Below, in pieces: positions 1 through 8,956 of a stretch of 23,072 bases of DNA. Each line of letters starts with the position of its first letter. Position 1 is the stretch's first letter. The position numbers and the translations under genes were made by a program. This stretch comes from Acidobacteriaceae bacterium (lineage in GTDB: Bacteria; Acidobacteriota; Terriglobia; Terriglobales; Acidobacteriaceae), in NCBI GenBank assembly GCA_003133425.1, contig PKXI01000338.1, forward strand, positions 1 to 23,072, written 5' to 3'. Below the pieces are notes generated by a model that was not told the DNA's origin, ran no database searches, and worked only from the letters and a program-made list of their open reading frames with translations.

Positions 1-338
1 ATGCCTTCAAGGCAACAGCTCACGAAAACAAGATCCGGCGGTGGCAAACTTTTACTCCGCCGCAGAGTACCGCTCACGCGGCGCACTGTGGCCTAGTTTT
101 GCACCGGCGCGCATATTCGATATACCTCTCTATGCTACTTGTGCAGAAAATGCTTCCAGTAAATGGACAATCAAAATGACGGAGTCCTTGTTGCCTGCAG
201 GAGCCTGAAGGTCCATATAGAATGGTGCTGCCCGTTTCAACATGGTGCTTCATGCTTCAAAATGCTGCTGTCTGCGCATCGGCGGCCGGCAGCAGTGAAC
301 AACCCGATGATTCATTGATTGCGTAAAGGAGTTGTGTC
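1..338. other. Left-edge region upstream of the GH3 gene, no supported gene
   Basis: Two frames are open from the left edge (to about 176 and about 208), but both are short and neither resembles a family I know, so I call no gene. The stretch probably carries the promoter and leader of the hydrolase operon. A weak sigma70-like pair, TTGCAC at 99-104 and TATACC at 121-126 with a 16-base spacer, overlaps a near-palindrome ATATTCGATAT. A GC-rich stem (CTGCTG with CAGCAG, about 265-296) lies in the would-be leader. None of these is proven. Confidence 0.3.
325..331 (+). promoter_or_regulatory. Ribosome binding site of the GH3 gene
   Basis: AAAGGAG lies 7 bases before the ATG at 339. It fixes the start and rules out the other-frame ATG readings nearby. 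Confidence 0.75.
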
Positions 339-3056
339 ATGCGTATTACTTCTTTCAGTGTATGGACAGTTGTGCTCCTGGCTGCCATGGTACCGGTCGC
401 GTCCGCCCAGTCGTCTGCAACCCGGCCAGCGGAGAAGGCATCTCCGGAACACTCCGGGCAGAGTTGGTTTGACGCATCGCAGCCGCTGGATAAGCGTGTG
501 GATGCATTGGTTTCCAGCATGACGCTCGAGGAGAAGGCCGAGCAGATGAATAATCATGCGCCGGCGATTCCCCGACTTGGTGTTCCCAAGTACGACTACT
601 GGAGCGAAGGGCTGCACGGCATTGCCCGCTCAGGTTATGCCACGCTGTTTCCCCAGGCCATTGGACTTGCAGCCACATGGGATTTGAATCTTCAGCACCA
701 GGTCGCCACGGTGGTCTCCACTGAAGCGCGCGCTAAGTACAACCAGGCAATGCGCGACAATGTTCACCGCATTTTCTTCGGACTCACCATCTGGTCGCCG
801 AACATCAACATCTTTCGCGATCCGCGCTGGGGACGTGGACAGGAGACTTATGGCGAAGATCCATATCTCACCAGTCGCATGGGTGTGGAATTCGTGAAGG
901 GCCTGCAGGGCGACGATCCGAAGTATTTCCTCACCGTCGCTACGCCGAAGCACTTTGCGGTGCATAGCGGGCCGGAGTCATTGCGCCACGAGTTCAATGT
1001 CGACGTCTCTCCTCGCGACCTGGAAGACACATTCCTTCCGGCGTTTCGCGCGACCGTCACAGAGGCCCACGCGGATTCTGTGATGTGTGTCTATAACGCC
1101 ATCGACGGCGAGCCAGGCTGTGCCAATAAGATGCTGCTCCAAAAGTACCTTCGCGGCTTTTGGAAATTCAACGGATTTGTAACCTCCGACTGCGGTGCAA
1201 TCACGGATTTCTACTCGTCCCGCGGCCATCATTTCTCGCCTGATATAGCGCATGCCAGCGCAACTGCGGTGAAAACCGGTACAGATACAGCCTGCGGGCG
1301 AGACTATTCCGGACTGGTTCAAGCCGTACATGAGGGCCTTATCTCTGTGGCCGAGGTCGATACGTCGTTGCGGCGACTCTTCATCGCGCGCTTCCGTCTT
1401 GGAATGTTCGATCCGCCATCGCAGGTGAAATACGCGAAGCTACCTTACTCGGTCGTGGACTCGCCGGAACACCGCGCGCTTGCGCTCAAGACTGCGCATG
1501 AATCCATCGTGTTGCTCAAAAATGACGGCACTCTGCCCCTGAAGCCGGGGATTCGTCGCATCGCAGTAATCGGGCCCAATGCGGCTTCGCTGCCTGCGAT
1601 TGAAGGCAACTATTTCGCGATCCCTTCGCATCCCGATTTGCCTGTCGACGGAATAACATCCGCACTGCGCGGCAACGCTACCGTGATCTACCAGCAGGGA
1701 TCCGCATACGTTGAGGGTCTGCCAATCGTGGTGCCTCGCACGGCATTCCACCCTGAGAAAGGCTCGAAGGCTGAAGGGTTGCAGGCAGAATATTACGGTT
1801 CCCCATCTCTTGCGGGAACGCCTGTCCTGCGCCGGGTCGACAAACAAATTGATTTCAATTGGGACTCGTCAAGCCCAGTGCCGCATGTCCCGTTCATGGA
1901 CTTCGGCGTTCGCTGGACTGGAACAATTTCTGTTCCCGCTTCAGGTGCATACCACTTTGTGACGCATATGTTTCGCACGTCGGGTTGTGATGAGCATGAG
2001 CAGTTTGCGGTGTGGATTGATGGCAAGCTTATTGCCACTAACTCCGCAACAGTGAACGGTAACGCCAGCTCAAGATGCTCTTCCGGCTATGATTATTCTT
2101 TCCCGGACACCGCGGAACACAGCATTCGCATAGAGTACGCGCATGCGGATAAATTCAATGCTGCAGGCATCATTTTCCAGTGGGCCGCACCAGCTGATGC
2201 GCAACGGCAACAGGCCGTGAAGGCCGCCCAGGACTCTGACCTGGTGCTGGCATTTGTGGGACTCTCGCCTGATCTCGAAGGCGAAGAGATGCCGGTGCAT
2301 GTTAACGGATTCGACGGGGGTGACCGGACTTCCATCGAGTTGCCGCAAACACAGGAGCAACTGCTGGAGGCGCTGGGTGCGACCGGCAAGCCCGTGGTGG
2401 TGGTGCTGATGAGCGGCAGTGCCGTTGCGATGAGCTGGGCCAAAGACCATGCGGCGGCACTGCTTGAAGCGTGGTATCCGGGCGAGGCCGGAGGCGAAGC
2501 CATCGCGGACATACTTACCGGGAAGAGCAATCCATCGGCGCGGCTGCCGATTACCTTCTATGCGTCAGACAAGCAGCTTCCACCGTTTAATGATTACCGC
2601 ATGCAGGGGCGCACGTATCGCTACTTTCAGGGTGAGCCGCTCTTTTCTTTCGGATACGGCCTGAGTTACACGAAGTTCAAATATTCAGGATTGAAGCTTT
2701 CGACAACATCGCTTGCTGCGGGTAAGAATCTTTCGGCTGACGTGACGGTCACAAATACCGGAAACCTTGCTGGCGACGAGGTGGCAGAGCTTTACCTTGT
2801 CCCGCCGCAGCAGGACAGCAATCCGGTGCGGAGCCTCGAAGGCTTTCATCGCGTGCAACTGGCGCCGCATGCCAGTACAGTTGTGCACTTTGAGCTCGGC
2901 GCGCGCGATCTTAGTGGGGTAGACGATGCAGGGCATCGTGCAGTCCGCGCTGGCGCCTATCAAATTTATGTTGGAGGCGCGCAGCCCGCAGGGCAGGCTG
3001 CGAACGGTGTGACTAAAGACTTCACGATCTCAGGTTCAGAAGCACTTCCGGAATAA
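339..3056 (+). CDS. Secreted GH3 glycoside hydrolase with PA14 insert (beta-xylosidase/beta-glucosidase type)
   Basis: Predicted exo-acting beta-glycosidase that releases terminal xylose or glucose from plant-wall oligosaccharides outside the cytoplasm. Residues 1-23 form a signal peptide ending VASAQ. The GH3 N-terminal barrel carries YDYWSEGLHGIA, which resembles the WWxEALHG block of beta-xylosidase-type GH3 enzymes, KHF at 204-206, and the nucleophile in VTSDCGAI (D284). The C-terminal sandwich domain starts near LLKNDGTLPL and holds LEGEEM (647-651), where the acid/base glutamate should lie. A PA14 domain is inserted at about 478-617. A fibronectin III-like domain follows GYGLSYTKF (about 770-895). 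The length of 905 residues fits GH3 plus PA14. The start is set by AAAGGAG. It is first in a two-gene unit with the CE12-GH28 fusion, 14 bp away. Family assignment is firm; substrate (xyloside, glucoside or arabinoside) is inferred. Confidence 0.93.
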   Translation: MRITSFSVWTVVLLAAMVPVASAQSSATRPAEKASPEHSGQSWFDASQPLDKRVDALVSSMTLEEKAEQMNNHAPAIPRLGVPKYDYWSEGLHGIARSGYATLFPQAIGLAATWDLNLQHQVATVVSTEARAKYNQAMRDNVHRIFFGLTIWSPNINIFRDPRWGRGQETYGEDPYLTSRMGVEFVKGLQGDDPKYFLTVATPKHFAVHSGPESLRHEFNVDVSPRDLEDTFLPAFRATVTEAHADSVMCVYNAIDGEPGCANKMLLQKYLRGFWKFNGFVTSDCGAITDFYSSRGHHFSPDIAHASATAVKTGTDTACGRDYSGLVQAVHEGLISVAEVDTSLRRLFIARFRLGMFDPPSQVKYAKLPYSVVDSPEHRALALKTAHESIVLLKNDGTLPLKPGIRRIAVIGPNAASLPAIEGNYFAIPSHPDLPVDGITSALRGNATVIYQQGSAYVEGLPIVVPRTAFHPEKGSKAEGLQAEYYGSPSLAGTPVLRRVDKQIDFNWDSSSPVPHVPFMDFGVRWTGTISVPASGAYHFVTHMFRTSGCDEHEQFAVWIDGKLIATNSATVNGNASSRCSSGYDYSFPDTAEHSIRIEYAHADKFNAAGIIFQWAAPADAQRQQAVKAAQDSDLVLAFVGLSPDLEGEEMPVHVNGFDGGDRTSIELPQTQEQLLEALGATGKPVVVVLMSGSAVAMSWAKDHAAALLEAWYPGEAGGEAIADILTGKSNPSARLPITFYASDKQLPPFNDYRMQGRTYRYFQGEPLFSFGYGLSYTKFKYSGLKLSTTSLAAGKNLSADVTVTNTGNLAGDEVAELYLVPPQQDSNPVRSLEGFHRVQLAPHASTVVHFELGARDLSGVDDAGHRAVRAGAYQIYVGGAQPAGQAANGVTKDFTISGSEALPE

Positions 3057-3070
3057 TCCCTGGAGATCAA

Positions 3071-6000
3071 ATGAAACGCATTATTGTTATTGCCCTCATT
3101 CTTTGCGCCTTTGTCGCTCACGCTCAGAAATTCGTCTGCGGCAAAGCAGAGACGGGTGCCCTGCAGCTTGCCTCATCATCTATTTACTCTGCAACCTCGC
3201 CGGGCTTCGACCTGAATACAACTCCTCAGGTTGACGCGGAGTCCTGCTCCAGCGACAAGCCTTTTGTTTTTTCCGTTGCTCTGCCGGAGGGAAGCTATCG
3301 GGTAAAGATTGTTCTTGGCGGCGAACAGGCGTCAACCACAACGGTCTGGTCGGAAGCGCGCCGGCTCATGCTGGAGAAGGTCTCCGTGAAGGCCAAGACG
3401 TCGATCACGCAGACATTCGATACGAATGTTCGAGTTCCGGAGATTGCAGGCGATGCAAACCATCGAGTGAAGTTGAAACCGCGCGAAGTTGGCAACCTGG
3501 ACTGGGACAACAAGCTGACTCTGGAATTCAACGGCGACCATCCGAGCTTCCGGTCGATTAGCATCGAGCCAGTCCACGAGACAACGATCTACCTGGCCGG
3601 TGACTCCACGGTGGTAGATCAAGATGTGGATCCTTGGGCCGCGTGGGGCCAGATGCTTCCGCGTTTCTTTCGCGCAGGCGTCGTTGTGGCAAACCACGCC
3701 GAATCGGGCGAGACTATTCGAAGCTTTGAAGGCGAACAACGCTTCGCAAAGATCCTGTCGCTCATTCAGCCGGGCGATTACCTCTTCATGCAGTTCGCAC
3801 ATAACGATCAGAAGCCTGGCGCGGTCTCACTTGACGACTATAAGAACCTGCTCGCTGACTATATCGAGAAAACTCGCACAAAAGGTGCGACGCCAGTGTT
3901 GGTAACCAGCATGCACCGGCGGACCTTTGATGCCGAAGGCAAGATCACCAACTCGCTCGCCGCTTACCCCGATGCGGTTCGAGAGATCGCCGCGGCTCAG
4001 CGTGTGGCGCTCATTGACTTGAATGCGATGAGCAAAACACTGTTTGAAGCGATGGGCCCGGAAGGCACATTGAAAGCATTCATGCACTACCCAGCCAATG
4101 CCTTTCCGAATCAGACTGAGGCGATCAACGACAATACCCACTTCAACAAGTACGGCGCCTACGAACTGGCGCGGTGCGTCGTCCAGGGAATTCGCGCGAA
4201 TAAACTTTCCATTGCCAAGCTGCTCGACAAGGAGGTGCTTGACTTTAACCCGATGCAGCCAGATGCCGTGGATGCTTTCAGCTTGCCCGCGACGCCGATC
4301 CCCGTGAAAAAGATGTTTGTGGTGAATGAATTCGGCGCAAAAGGTGACGGAACAACGCTTGACACCGGTGCTATTCAGAAAGCGATCGACAGGGCAGCCT
4401 CTGTTGCGGGGACAGTCACGCTCGAACCCGGAACATATCTATCCGGCTCGCTGTTTTTGAAATCGGGAGTGACGCTTCTGGTACCCGACGGCGCCACAAT
4501 CGTGGGATCGGAAAAACTCGAAGACTACCCGATGCTGCCGACTCGCATCGCAGGCATCGAAATGACCTGGCCCGCGGCGCTCATCAATGTGCGCGACCAG
4601 CAGAACGTCACCATTACCGGGAAGGGAACCGTCGACGGCGACGGTCCCATCTGGTGGAAGTCGTACTGGGATCTTCGTGCGACGTATGAGCCGAAGGGTC
4701 TGCGATGGGCTTCGGACTATGACGCGCGCAGACCGAGGTTGATCCTGGTTCAGAATTCGTCGGAGGTTCAGCTCGGTGGTGGAATTCTGCTCAAACGCGC
4801 CGGATTCTGGACAGTGCAGATACTGTTCTCGCACGATGTTCACGTCGATGGCGTCAATATTCGCAACAACGAGGGCGGCAAGGGGCCTAGCACCGACGGC
4901 ATCGATATCGACTCTTCACGCAAGGTGTTGGTGGAGCACGCGGACATCGACGTCAACGACGATGCGTTGTGCCTCAAGTCTGGTCGTGACTCCGACGGAC
5001 TGCGCGTCAACCGCCCCACGGAAGATATTGTGATTCGTGACTCCATTGTGCGGAGTGGCGCAGCGGCAATCACCGTTGGCAGCGAGACATCGGGCGGCTT
5101 CCGCAACATTGAGGCTTACAACATCACTGCGCTTGAGGAAGTGCCGTCAGGTGTGCTCTTCAAGTCGGCCCGCACGCGCGGAGGGTTTGCGAAGGACATT
5201 CGCATTCACGACCTCAAGCTGGACGGCGTGGCCATACCGATTCACATGACCATGAACTGGAATCCGAGCTACAGTTACGCCACATTGCCGGCCGGCATGA
5301 CGGATATTCCTTCCTACTGGGTTACGCTTACGACGATGGTTCCAGAATTGCAGGGACTGCCCCACTTCCGCGACGTTCATATCTGGAACATCAAGGCGAC
5401 CGGCGCCAAGTCTGCGTTCAATGTGAGTGCTTATCCCAACGCAACTCTGGACAATTTCCGTCTCGACCATCTTGACATTGAGGCGGCCACTGCGGGCACG
5501 ATTGCCAATTCCAGAAACTGGACTATCACCGATAGCAATATCCGAACGGCTGATGGAAGCAAGCCCGTGTTTACGGACTCAATCGTTGACAATCCGAAAG
5601 AGATAGCGTTTGGCGACCGTCCTCTCGAGGGTGAGCGGTCGGCGGCGACTACCAACACGGCTCAGACGACAGACCCCGGTGCGACAACGCGGCCTGCGTT
5701 GCCGACTGCCAAGAACCCCGACCTCCCAACTCTCTACCTAGTAGGGGACTCGACTGTTCGCAATGGCCGCGGCGATGGCGCGAATGGTCAATGGGGCTGG
5801 GGCGAGCCATTGGTTGACTTCTTCGATGCATCGAAGATCAACGTCGTAAATCGCGCGATCGGCGGGCGAAGCAGCCGCACCTATATTACCGAGGGGCGTT
5901 GGGACGAGCTCCTCGGAATGCTCAAGCCTGGCGATTTTGTCGTCTTCCAATTTGGGCACAACGATTCCGAACCGCTCGACGATACGAGCCGCGCACGTGG

Positions 6001-6463
6001 AATGCTGCCGGGTGTTGGGGATGAGTCGAGGGAAATCGACAACCCCATCACCAGGAAGCATGAGGTGGTGCACACATATGGCTGGTATATGAAGAAGTAT
6101 GTTGCCGATACCCTGGCCAAGGGCGCGATTCCGATTGTGTGCTCGCCCATTCCGCGCAATATCTGGAAGGACGGAAAGGTCGTGCGCAACGCCGAGAATT
6201 ATGGAGGTTGGGCGCGGCAGGTTGCGGACTCACAAAAGGTCGCGTTCGTCGATCTGGACGAGATTATCGCGCGCCACTACGATCTGCTTGGCGAGGCACA
6301 AGTGGAGCCGTTGTTTGCCGATCCGCATACGCACACGAGCCGCACAGGTGCGGAGTTGAACGCGGAGTGCGTGGTAGCGGGCCTCAAAGCGCTCGCCGGA
6401 AATTCGCTCGGTCCCTACCTCTCGGACAAGGGCAACGCGATAGCTCCAGATTCGGGACATTGA
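3071..6463 (+). CDS. Secreted CE12-GH28-CE12 fusion: rhamnogalacturonan acetylesterase-like/polygalacturonase-like/acetylesterase-like
   Basis: Predicted pectin-degrading multi-enzyme of 1130 residues. A signal peptide (1-18, ending VAHAQ) precedes a beta-rich module (about 20-165) like those in front of CE12 esterases. SGNH domain 1 has GDST (177-180), FAHND (H244, N245, D246) and DNTH (D354, H357). A GH28 beta-helix (about 415-850) opens with VVNEFGAKGDG and carries STDGIDID (D609, D612), NDDALCLKSG (D630, D631) and LFKSARTRGG. After a Thr/Ala/Pro linker (about 857-886), SGNH domain 2 has GDST (892-895), GGRSSRT, FGHND (H963-D965) and ADPHTHTS (D1084-H1088). TGGAGA precedes the ATG by 4 bases. 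Oddities: the GH28 block that usually reads GHG is GAAAITVGSE (663-672), and the last esterase has Pro where the D-x-x-H Asp normally sits. Either domain may have shifted specificity. It likely acts with the GH3 enzyme on rhamnogalacturonan or homogalacturonan. Confidence 0.92.
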   Translation: MKRIIVIALILCAFVAHAQKFVCGKAETGALQLASSSIYSATSPGFDLNTTPQVDAESCSSDKPFVFSVALPEGSYRVKIVLGGEQASTTTVWSEARRLMLEKVSVKAKTSITQTFDTNVRVPEIAGDANHRVKLKPREVGNLDWDNKLTLEFNGDHPSFRSISIEPVHETTIYLAGDSTVVDQDVDPWAAWGQMLPRFFRAGVVVANHAESGETIRSFEGEQRFAKILSLIQPGDYLFMQFAHNDQKPGAVSLDDYKNLLADYIEKTRTKGATPVLVTSMHRRTFDAEGKITNSLAAYPDAVREIAAAQRVALIDLNAMSKTLFEAMGPEGTLKAFMHYPANAFPNQTEAINDNTHFNKYGAYELARCVVQGIRANKLSIAKLLDKEVLDFNPMQPDAVDAFSLPATPIPVKKMFVVNEFGAKGDGTTLDTGAIQKAIDRAASVAGTVTLEPGTYLSGSLFLKSGVTLLVPDGATIVGSEKLEDYPMLPTRIAGIEMTWPAALINVRDQQNVTITGKGTVDGDGPIWWKSYWDLRATYEPKGLRWASDYDARRPRLILVQNSSEVQLGGGILLKRAGFWTVQILFSHDVHVDGVNIRNNEGGKGPSTDGIDIDSSRKVLVEHADIDVNDDALCLKSGRDSDGLRVNRPTEDIVIRDSIVRSGAAAITVGSETSGGFRNIEAYNITALEEVPSGVLFKSARTRGGFAKDIRIHDLKLDGVAIPIHMTMNWNPSYSYATLPAGMTDIPSYWVTLTTMVPELQGLPHFRDVHIWNIKATGAKSAFNVSAYPNATLDNFRLDHLDIEAATAGTIANSRNWTITDSNIRTADGSKPVFTDSIVDNPKEIAFGDRPLEGERSAATTNTAQTTDPGATTRPALPTAKNPDLPTLYLVGDSTVRNGRGDGANGQWGWGEPLVDFFDASKINVVNRAIGGRSSRTYITEGRWDELLGMLKPGDFVVFQFGHNDSEPLDDTSRARGMLPGVGDESREIDNPITRKHEVVHTYGWYMKKYVADTLAKGAIPIVCSPIPRNIWKDGKVVRNAENYGGWARQVADSQKVAFVDLDEIIARHYDLLGEAQVEPLFADPHTHTSRTGAELNAECVVAGLKALAGNSLGPYLSDKGNAIAPDSGH

Positions 6464-6473
6464 ATTCGAAACC

Positions 6474-6875
6474 GATACTGGACTCGCCAATGCATTGTCA
6501 CGGGTTCTTCCTGCGCAATGATCCCCAATGCGACGGTCCGCGCGATCTCCAATTCGCCGCCATCTCAACTTCTAATCAATCCTTTTCCGGCCTGTATCCG
6601 CCGGTCGCCACCGGACGCGTCATCATCATGCCTGGTGGTGGCGTCTCGCCCGAGACTGTCGAGGCCATTGCGAATGGCACCGGGGCCACCGAGTTTCATT
6701 CCAGCGCCGGGACGACTATTCCCAGCCCTGTCCGCTTTCGCAAAGAAGGAATCGCGATGGGCGTCATTAATGGAGCGAATTTAATAGATTCGCGGCAAGT
6801 GAAAAGAACTTCCGCGCACTCGTGCGGACGCTCGGTCGCATTACTGAGGAAAGGGTTTCAGCGCGGCGTGTTTGA
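6474..6875 (+). pseudogene. cutC: cutC relic (C-terminal part of a CutC-family protein)
   Basis: CutC is a TIM-barrel protein associated with copper homeostasis, usually about 240 residues. Here only its tail can be read, split over frames. One frame gives ALSRVLPAQ then TGA (6519-6521), resembling the RVLTSGQ block. A second frame, from about 6580, gives GRVIIMPGGGVSPETVEAI, GATEFHSSAG and SPVRFRKEGIAMG, matching the GGGV, EFHSSA and MRYR blocks of CutC. A third block, shifted in frame after about 6770, gives ASEKNFRALVRTLGRI and ends in TGA at 6873-6875, as a CutC C-terminus would. No start, no N-terminal half and at least two frame breaks make this a dead remnant. It lies between convergent hydrolase genes and marks a past rearrangement. 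The family call rests on motif memory. Confidence 0.65.
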
Positions 6876-6915
6876 GTAGTTGGTTAGCCGCGAGGTTCAC
6901 GGCGGTCAGGGCGAA

Positions 6916-8943
6916 TTACGGTGCCACCCGCAGGTTGTCAAACTGGATCAGGTCCCACTCCGTTCCCAAGGCAATCATGCCATGCTTGTGCGCTTCATTC
7001 TCGACCGAGGCCAGTGACGCGCCGTCGAGCGATGCATCGATCTGCTTGCCGTGAAAGCTTAGGTCCAGATGATGCCACTGCTTGCGATCAATTTTGGCAG
7101 TACCCGACGCAAGAGTCACGACAGGTTTCTTGTATTCCGCAGACAGTAACTCCCATGCGCCATTCGGACTCAAGCGGAGCACATAACCGCTCGGCCAACG
7201 CGCGTGACCGTCCTTGAACACGTCCGATGAGTCGATGCGTCCCATCATGGTCGCAGGCGCTTCGGTGAGAAAGCGCACGTCGGCAGACACGGCATAGTCT
7301 GTCCAGTCCGAATTGCCGGCCAGTGTGAACGGATCTGGCAGAGGGCCCCAGGGGATCGGGAGCCTCGTGATCACTTGTTCGAGACATCTTCCCGCGCGCC
7401 CAGTGCATGTGCGAACCTCGAAGGCCCCGTCCTGATCGGAAAGATACTTCGGTGTGTGCAGTAGTGGCGTTGTCTCGAAGTTATCTGCATAAGGGAAGGG
7501 AAATGGCACAGCCGGCGGCGGCTGTGCCGTCCCTTTGCCTTGGCCAGTTGTGGTGGTCAGTGAGTAGAGCGAATCCGGATCGAAGGTGTACTCGAAAGTA
7601 TTCTTTACCGGCTTAACATCGTCAACGTGCTCAAAGGTGCGGGAGTTGTTTGTCTCCCAGATGTGAACCGTAGTTGCGGCAAGATCGCCTGCGAGCTGGA
7701 ACGAAACAGCCTGCTTGTGCAACGCGCCAATCGTTTCCAGAACGACGCTCCAGTTCTGCCTGTCGGTTGACCTGAGAGCTACATAACTTCCTTTTTCCGG
7801 AAGATTGCCTGATGCAGAGTCGAGGTACTGCCATCCGGGCTGAACAAACTGCGTGGTGTGCGCGGTTGCCCAGATGGCCCCCTGCACATCGTAGTTTCCC
7901 GACCATGGAGTGTTGGCATACATCAGTCCGGAATTAGGCGCAGCCAGGTTGTCATAGTAGGAAGTAATAGGGCTCCAAATCTCCGTGGAGGTGAGTGAGC
8001 CTTCGAGATAGTTCTGGTTATAGAGATGGGCAAGAATTTTCCCGCCGACAGCCCAGTCGCGGCTGACAAACGGGCCACTGCCGCCGTTTGGCTGGTCTTC
8101 GCTTGACCACAGAGGTTTGCCTGTCTCTCGTGCGGCGTCGGTCGTGGTGATCTTGCCGTTCATGAGCGGATAGTGTCCGCCTATCACGGCAACAGCACTC
8201 GCCAGTTCGGGGTCCTTCAGCATTTCGTCGGCAACCGACCATTGCCCGGCACCCTGGCCCGGGTACTCATCGCAACATACGATCCTTGATGTGAGATGTT
8301 CTTCAACGAGCCGCCGGTGAAACTGCTTGACATAGGCAATGTTATGAACTTTTTCATTCCACGGTCCGGCATAGGCTATATCAAGGCCGTAATCACGCTT
8401 GGCAGTCTTGATAAAGTCCGCCATGTATGTCGCCATTTTCGCTGTGTAGAGTGTGGGCTTCGCTGTTGCATCTGAGTCGATCCAGTCCGGTGCGCCCCAG
8501 GGGAGAATCTCCAAAACGATCTTCGGATTTCGTTTGTGCGCCTCAGCCATAAGCCACCATTCGTAGCCGCGCGTGGAACTGTGATCCGCAGGCGTGCGCA
8601 TGTGGCTCGGCTCGGAACCATCGGTCGAGTTGACATCCGCGCCGACCTCGACTTTCAGATGCTGCAGTGCCGCGCCATAGCCCGGCTTGAACAGATAGTC
8701 GAGAATCTGGCTGCGCTGCGGCTCGGGATAATCAATCAACAAGCGCGAGGAAGCTCCGGCGCTAGCAGCGCCGAGTCCGTCGAAGATGCGACCCCTACCA
8801 TGACCGTCGAGCACAATATGCGTCTGTTGGGCGAGCGCCATGCCGCCTCGAAGAGAAACTACAGAGACTGCCAGAACAATCAGTCGAATCACCGATTGAT
8901 AACTTATACGAACTTCAGCGGGTATCTCGTGTTCTGAACGCAT
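6916..8943 (-). CDS. Secreted GH59 galactocerebrosidase-like beta-galactosidase with C-terminal lectin-like domain
   Basis: GH59 enzymes are retaining beta-galactosidases, known best from lysosomal galactosylceramidase. A bacterial secreted member next to pectinases more likely releases beta-galactose from plant galactans or galactolipids (inference). The barrel starts with FDGLGAASAGASSRLL. The acid/base lies in GPWNEKVHN (E197) and the nucleophile in WSSEDQPNGGSG (E282). The concanavalin-like C-terminal half (about 490-675) includes WTDYAVSADVRF and ends QFDNLRVAP, typical of the GALC lectin domain. The open frame extends 33 residues further upstream, but that part overlaps the MFS gene. 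I chose ATG 8943 because GAGAGGAGAG lies just before it and a hydrophobic export segment follows (about residues 20-39, ending ALAQQ). It sits 13 bp behind the MFS stop, so is probably co-transcribed. Confidence 0.88.
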   Translation of the reverse strand: MRSEHEIPAEVRISYQSVIRLIVLAVSVVSLRGGMALAQQTHIVLDGHGRGRIFDGLGAASAGASSRLLIDYPEPQRSQILDYLFKPGYGAALQHLKVEVGADVNSTDGSEPSHMRTPADHSSTRGYEWWLMAEAHKRNPKIVLEILPWGAPDWIDSDATAKPTLYTAKMATYMADFIKTAKRDYGLDIAYAGPWNEKVHNIAYVKQFHRRLVEEHLTSRIVCCDEYPGQGAGQWSVADEMLKDPELASAVAVIGGHYPLMNGKITTTDAARETGKPLWSSEDQPNGGSGPFVSRDWAVGGKILAHLYNQNYLEGSLTSTEIWSPITSYYDNLAAPNSGLMYANTPWSGNYDVQGAIWATAHTTQFVQPGWQYLDSASGNLPEKGSYVALRSTDRQNWSVVLETIGALHKQAVSFQLAGDLAATTVHIWETNNSRTFEHVDDVKPVKNTFEYTFDPDSLYSLTTTTGQGKGTAQPPPAVPFPFPYADNFETTPLLHTPKYLSDQDGAFEVRTCTGRAGRCLEQVITRLPIPWGPLPDPFTLAGNSDWTDYAVSADVRFLTEAPATMMGRIDSSDVFKDGHARWPSGYVLRLSPNGAWELLSAEYKKPVVTLASGTAKIDRKQWHHLDLSFHGKQIDASLDGASLASVENEAHKHGMIALGTEWDLIQFDNLRVAP

Positions 8944-8956
8944 AACTCTCCTCTCG

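Noticed and set aside
2..208. Open frame from the left edge, possible 3' end of an upstream gene
   Set aside because: Two frames are open there, neither with a recognisable motif; too short to support.
6139..6879. 246-residue + strand frame as a gene
   Set aside because: Its first half overlaps the end of the CE12-GH28-CE12 gene in another frame; only the tail has meaning, as a cutC remnant.
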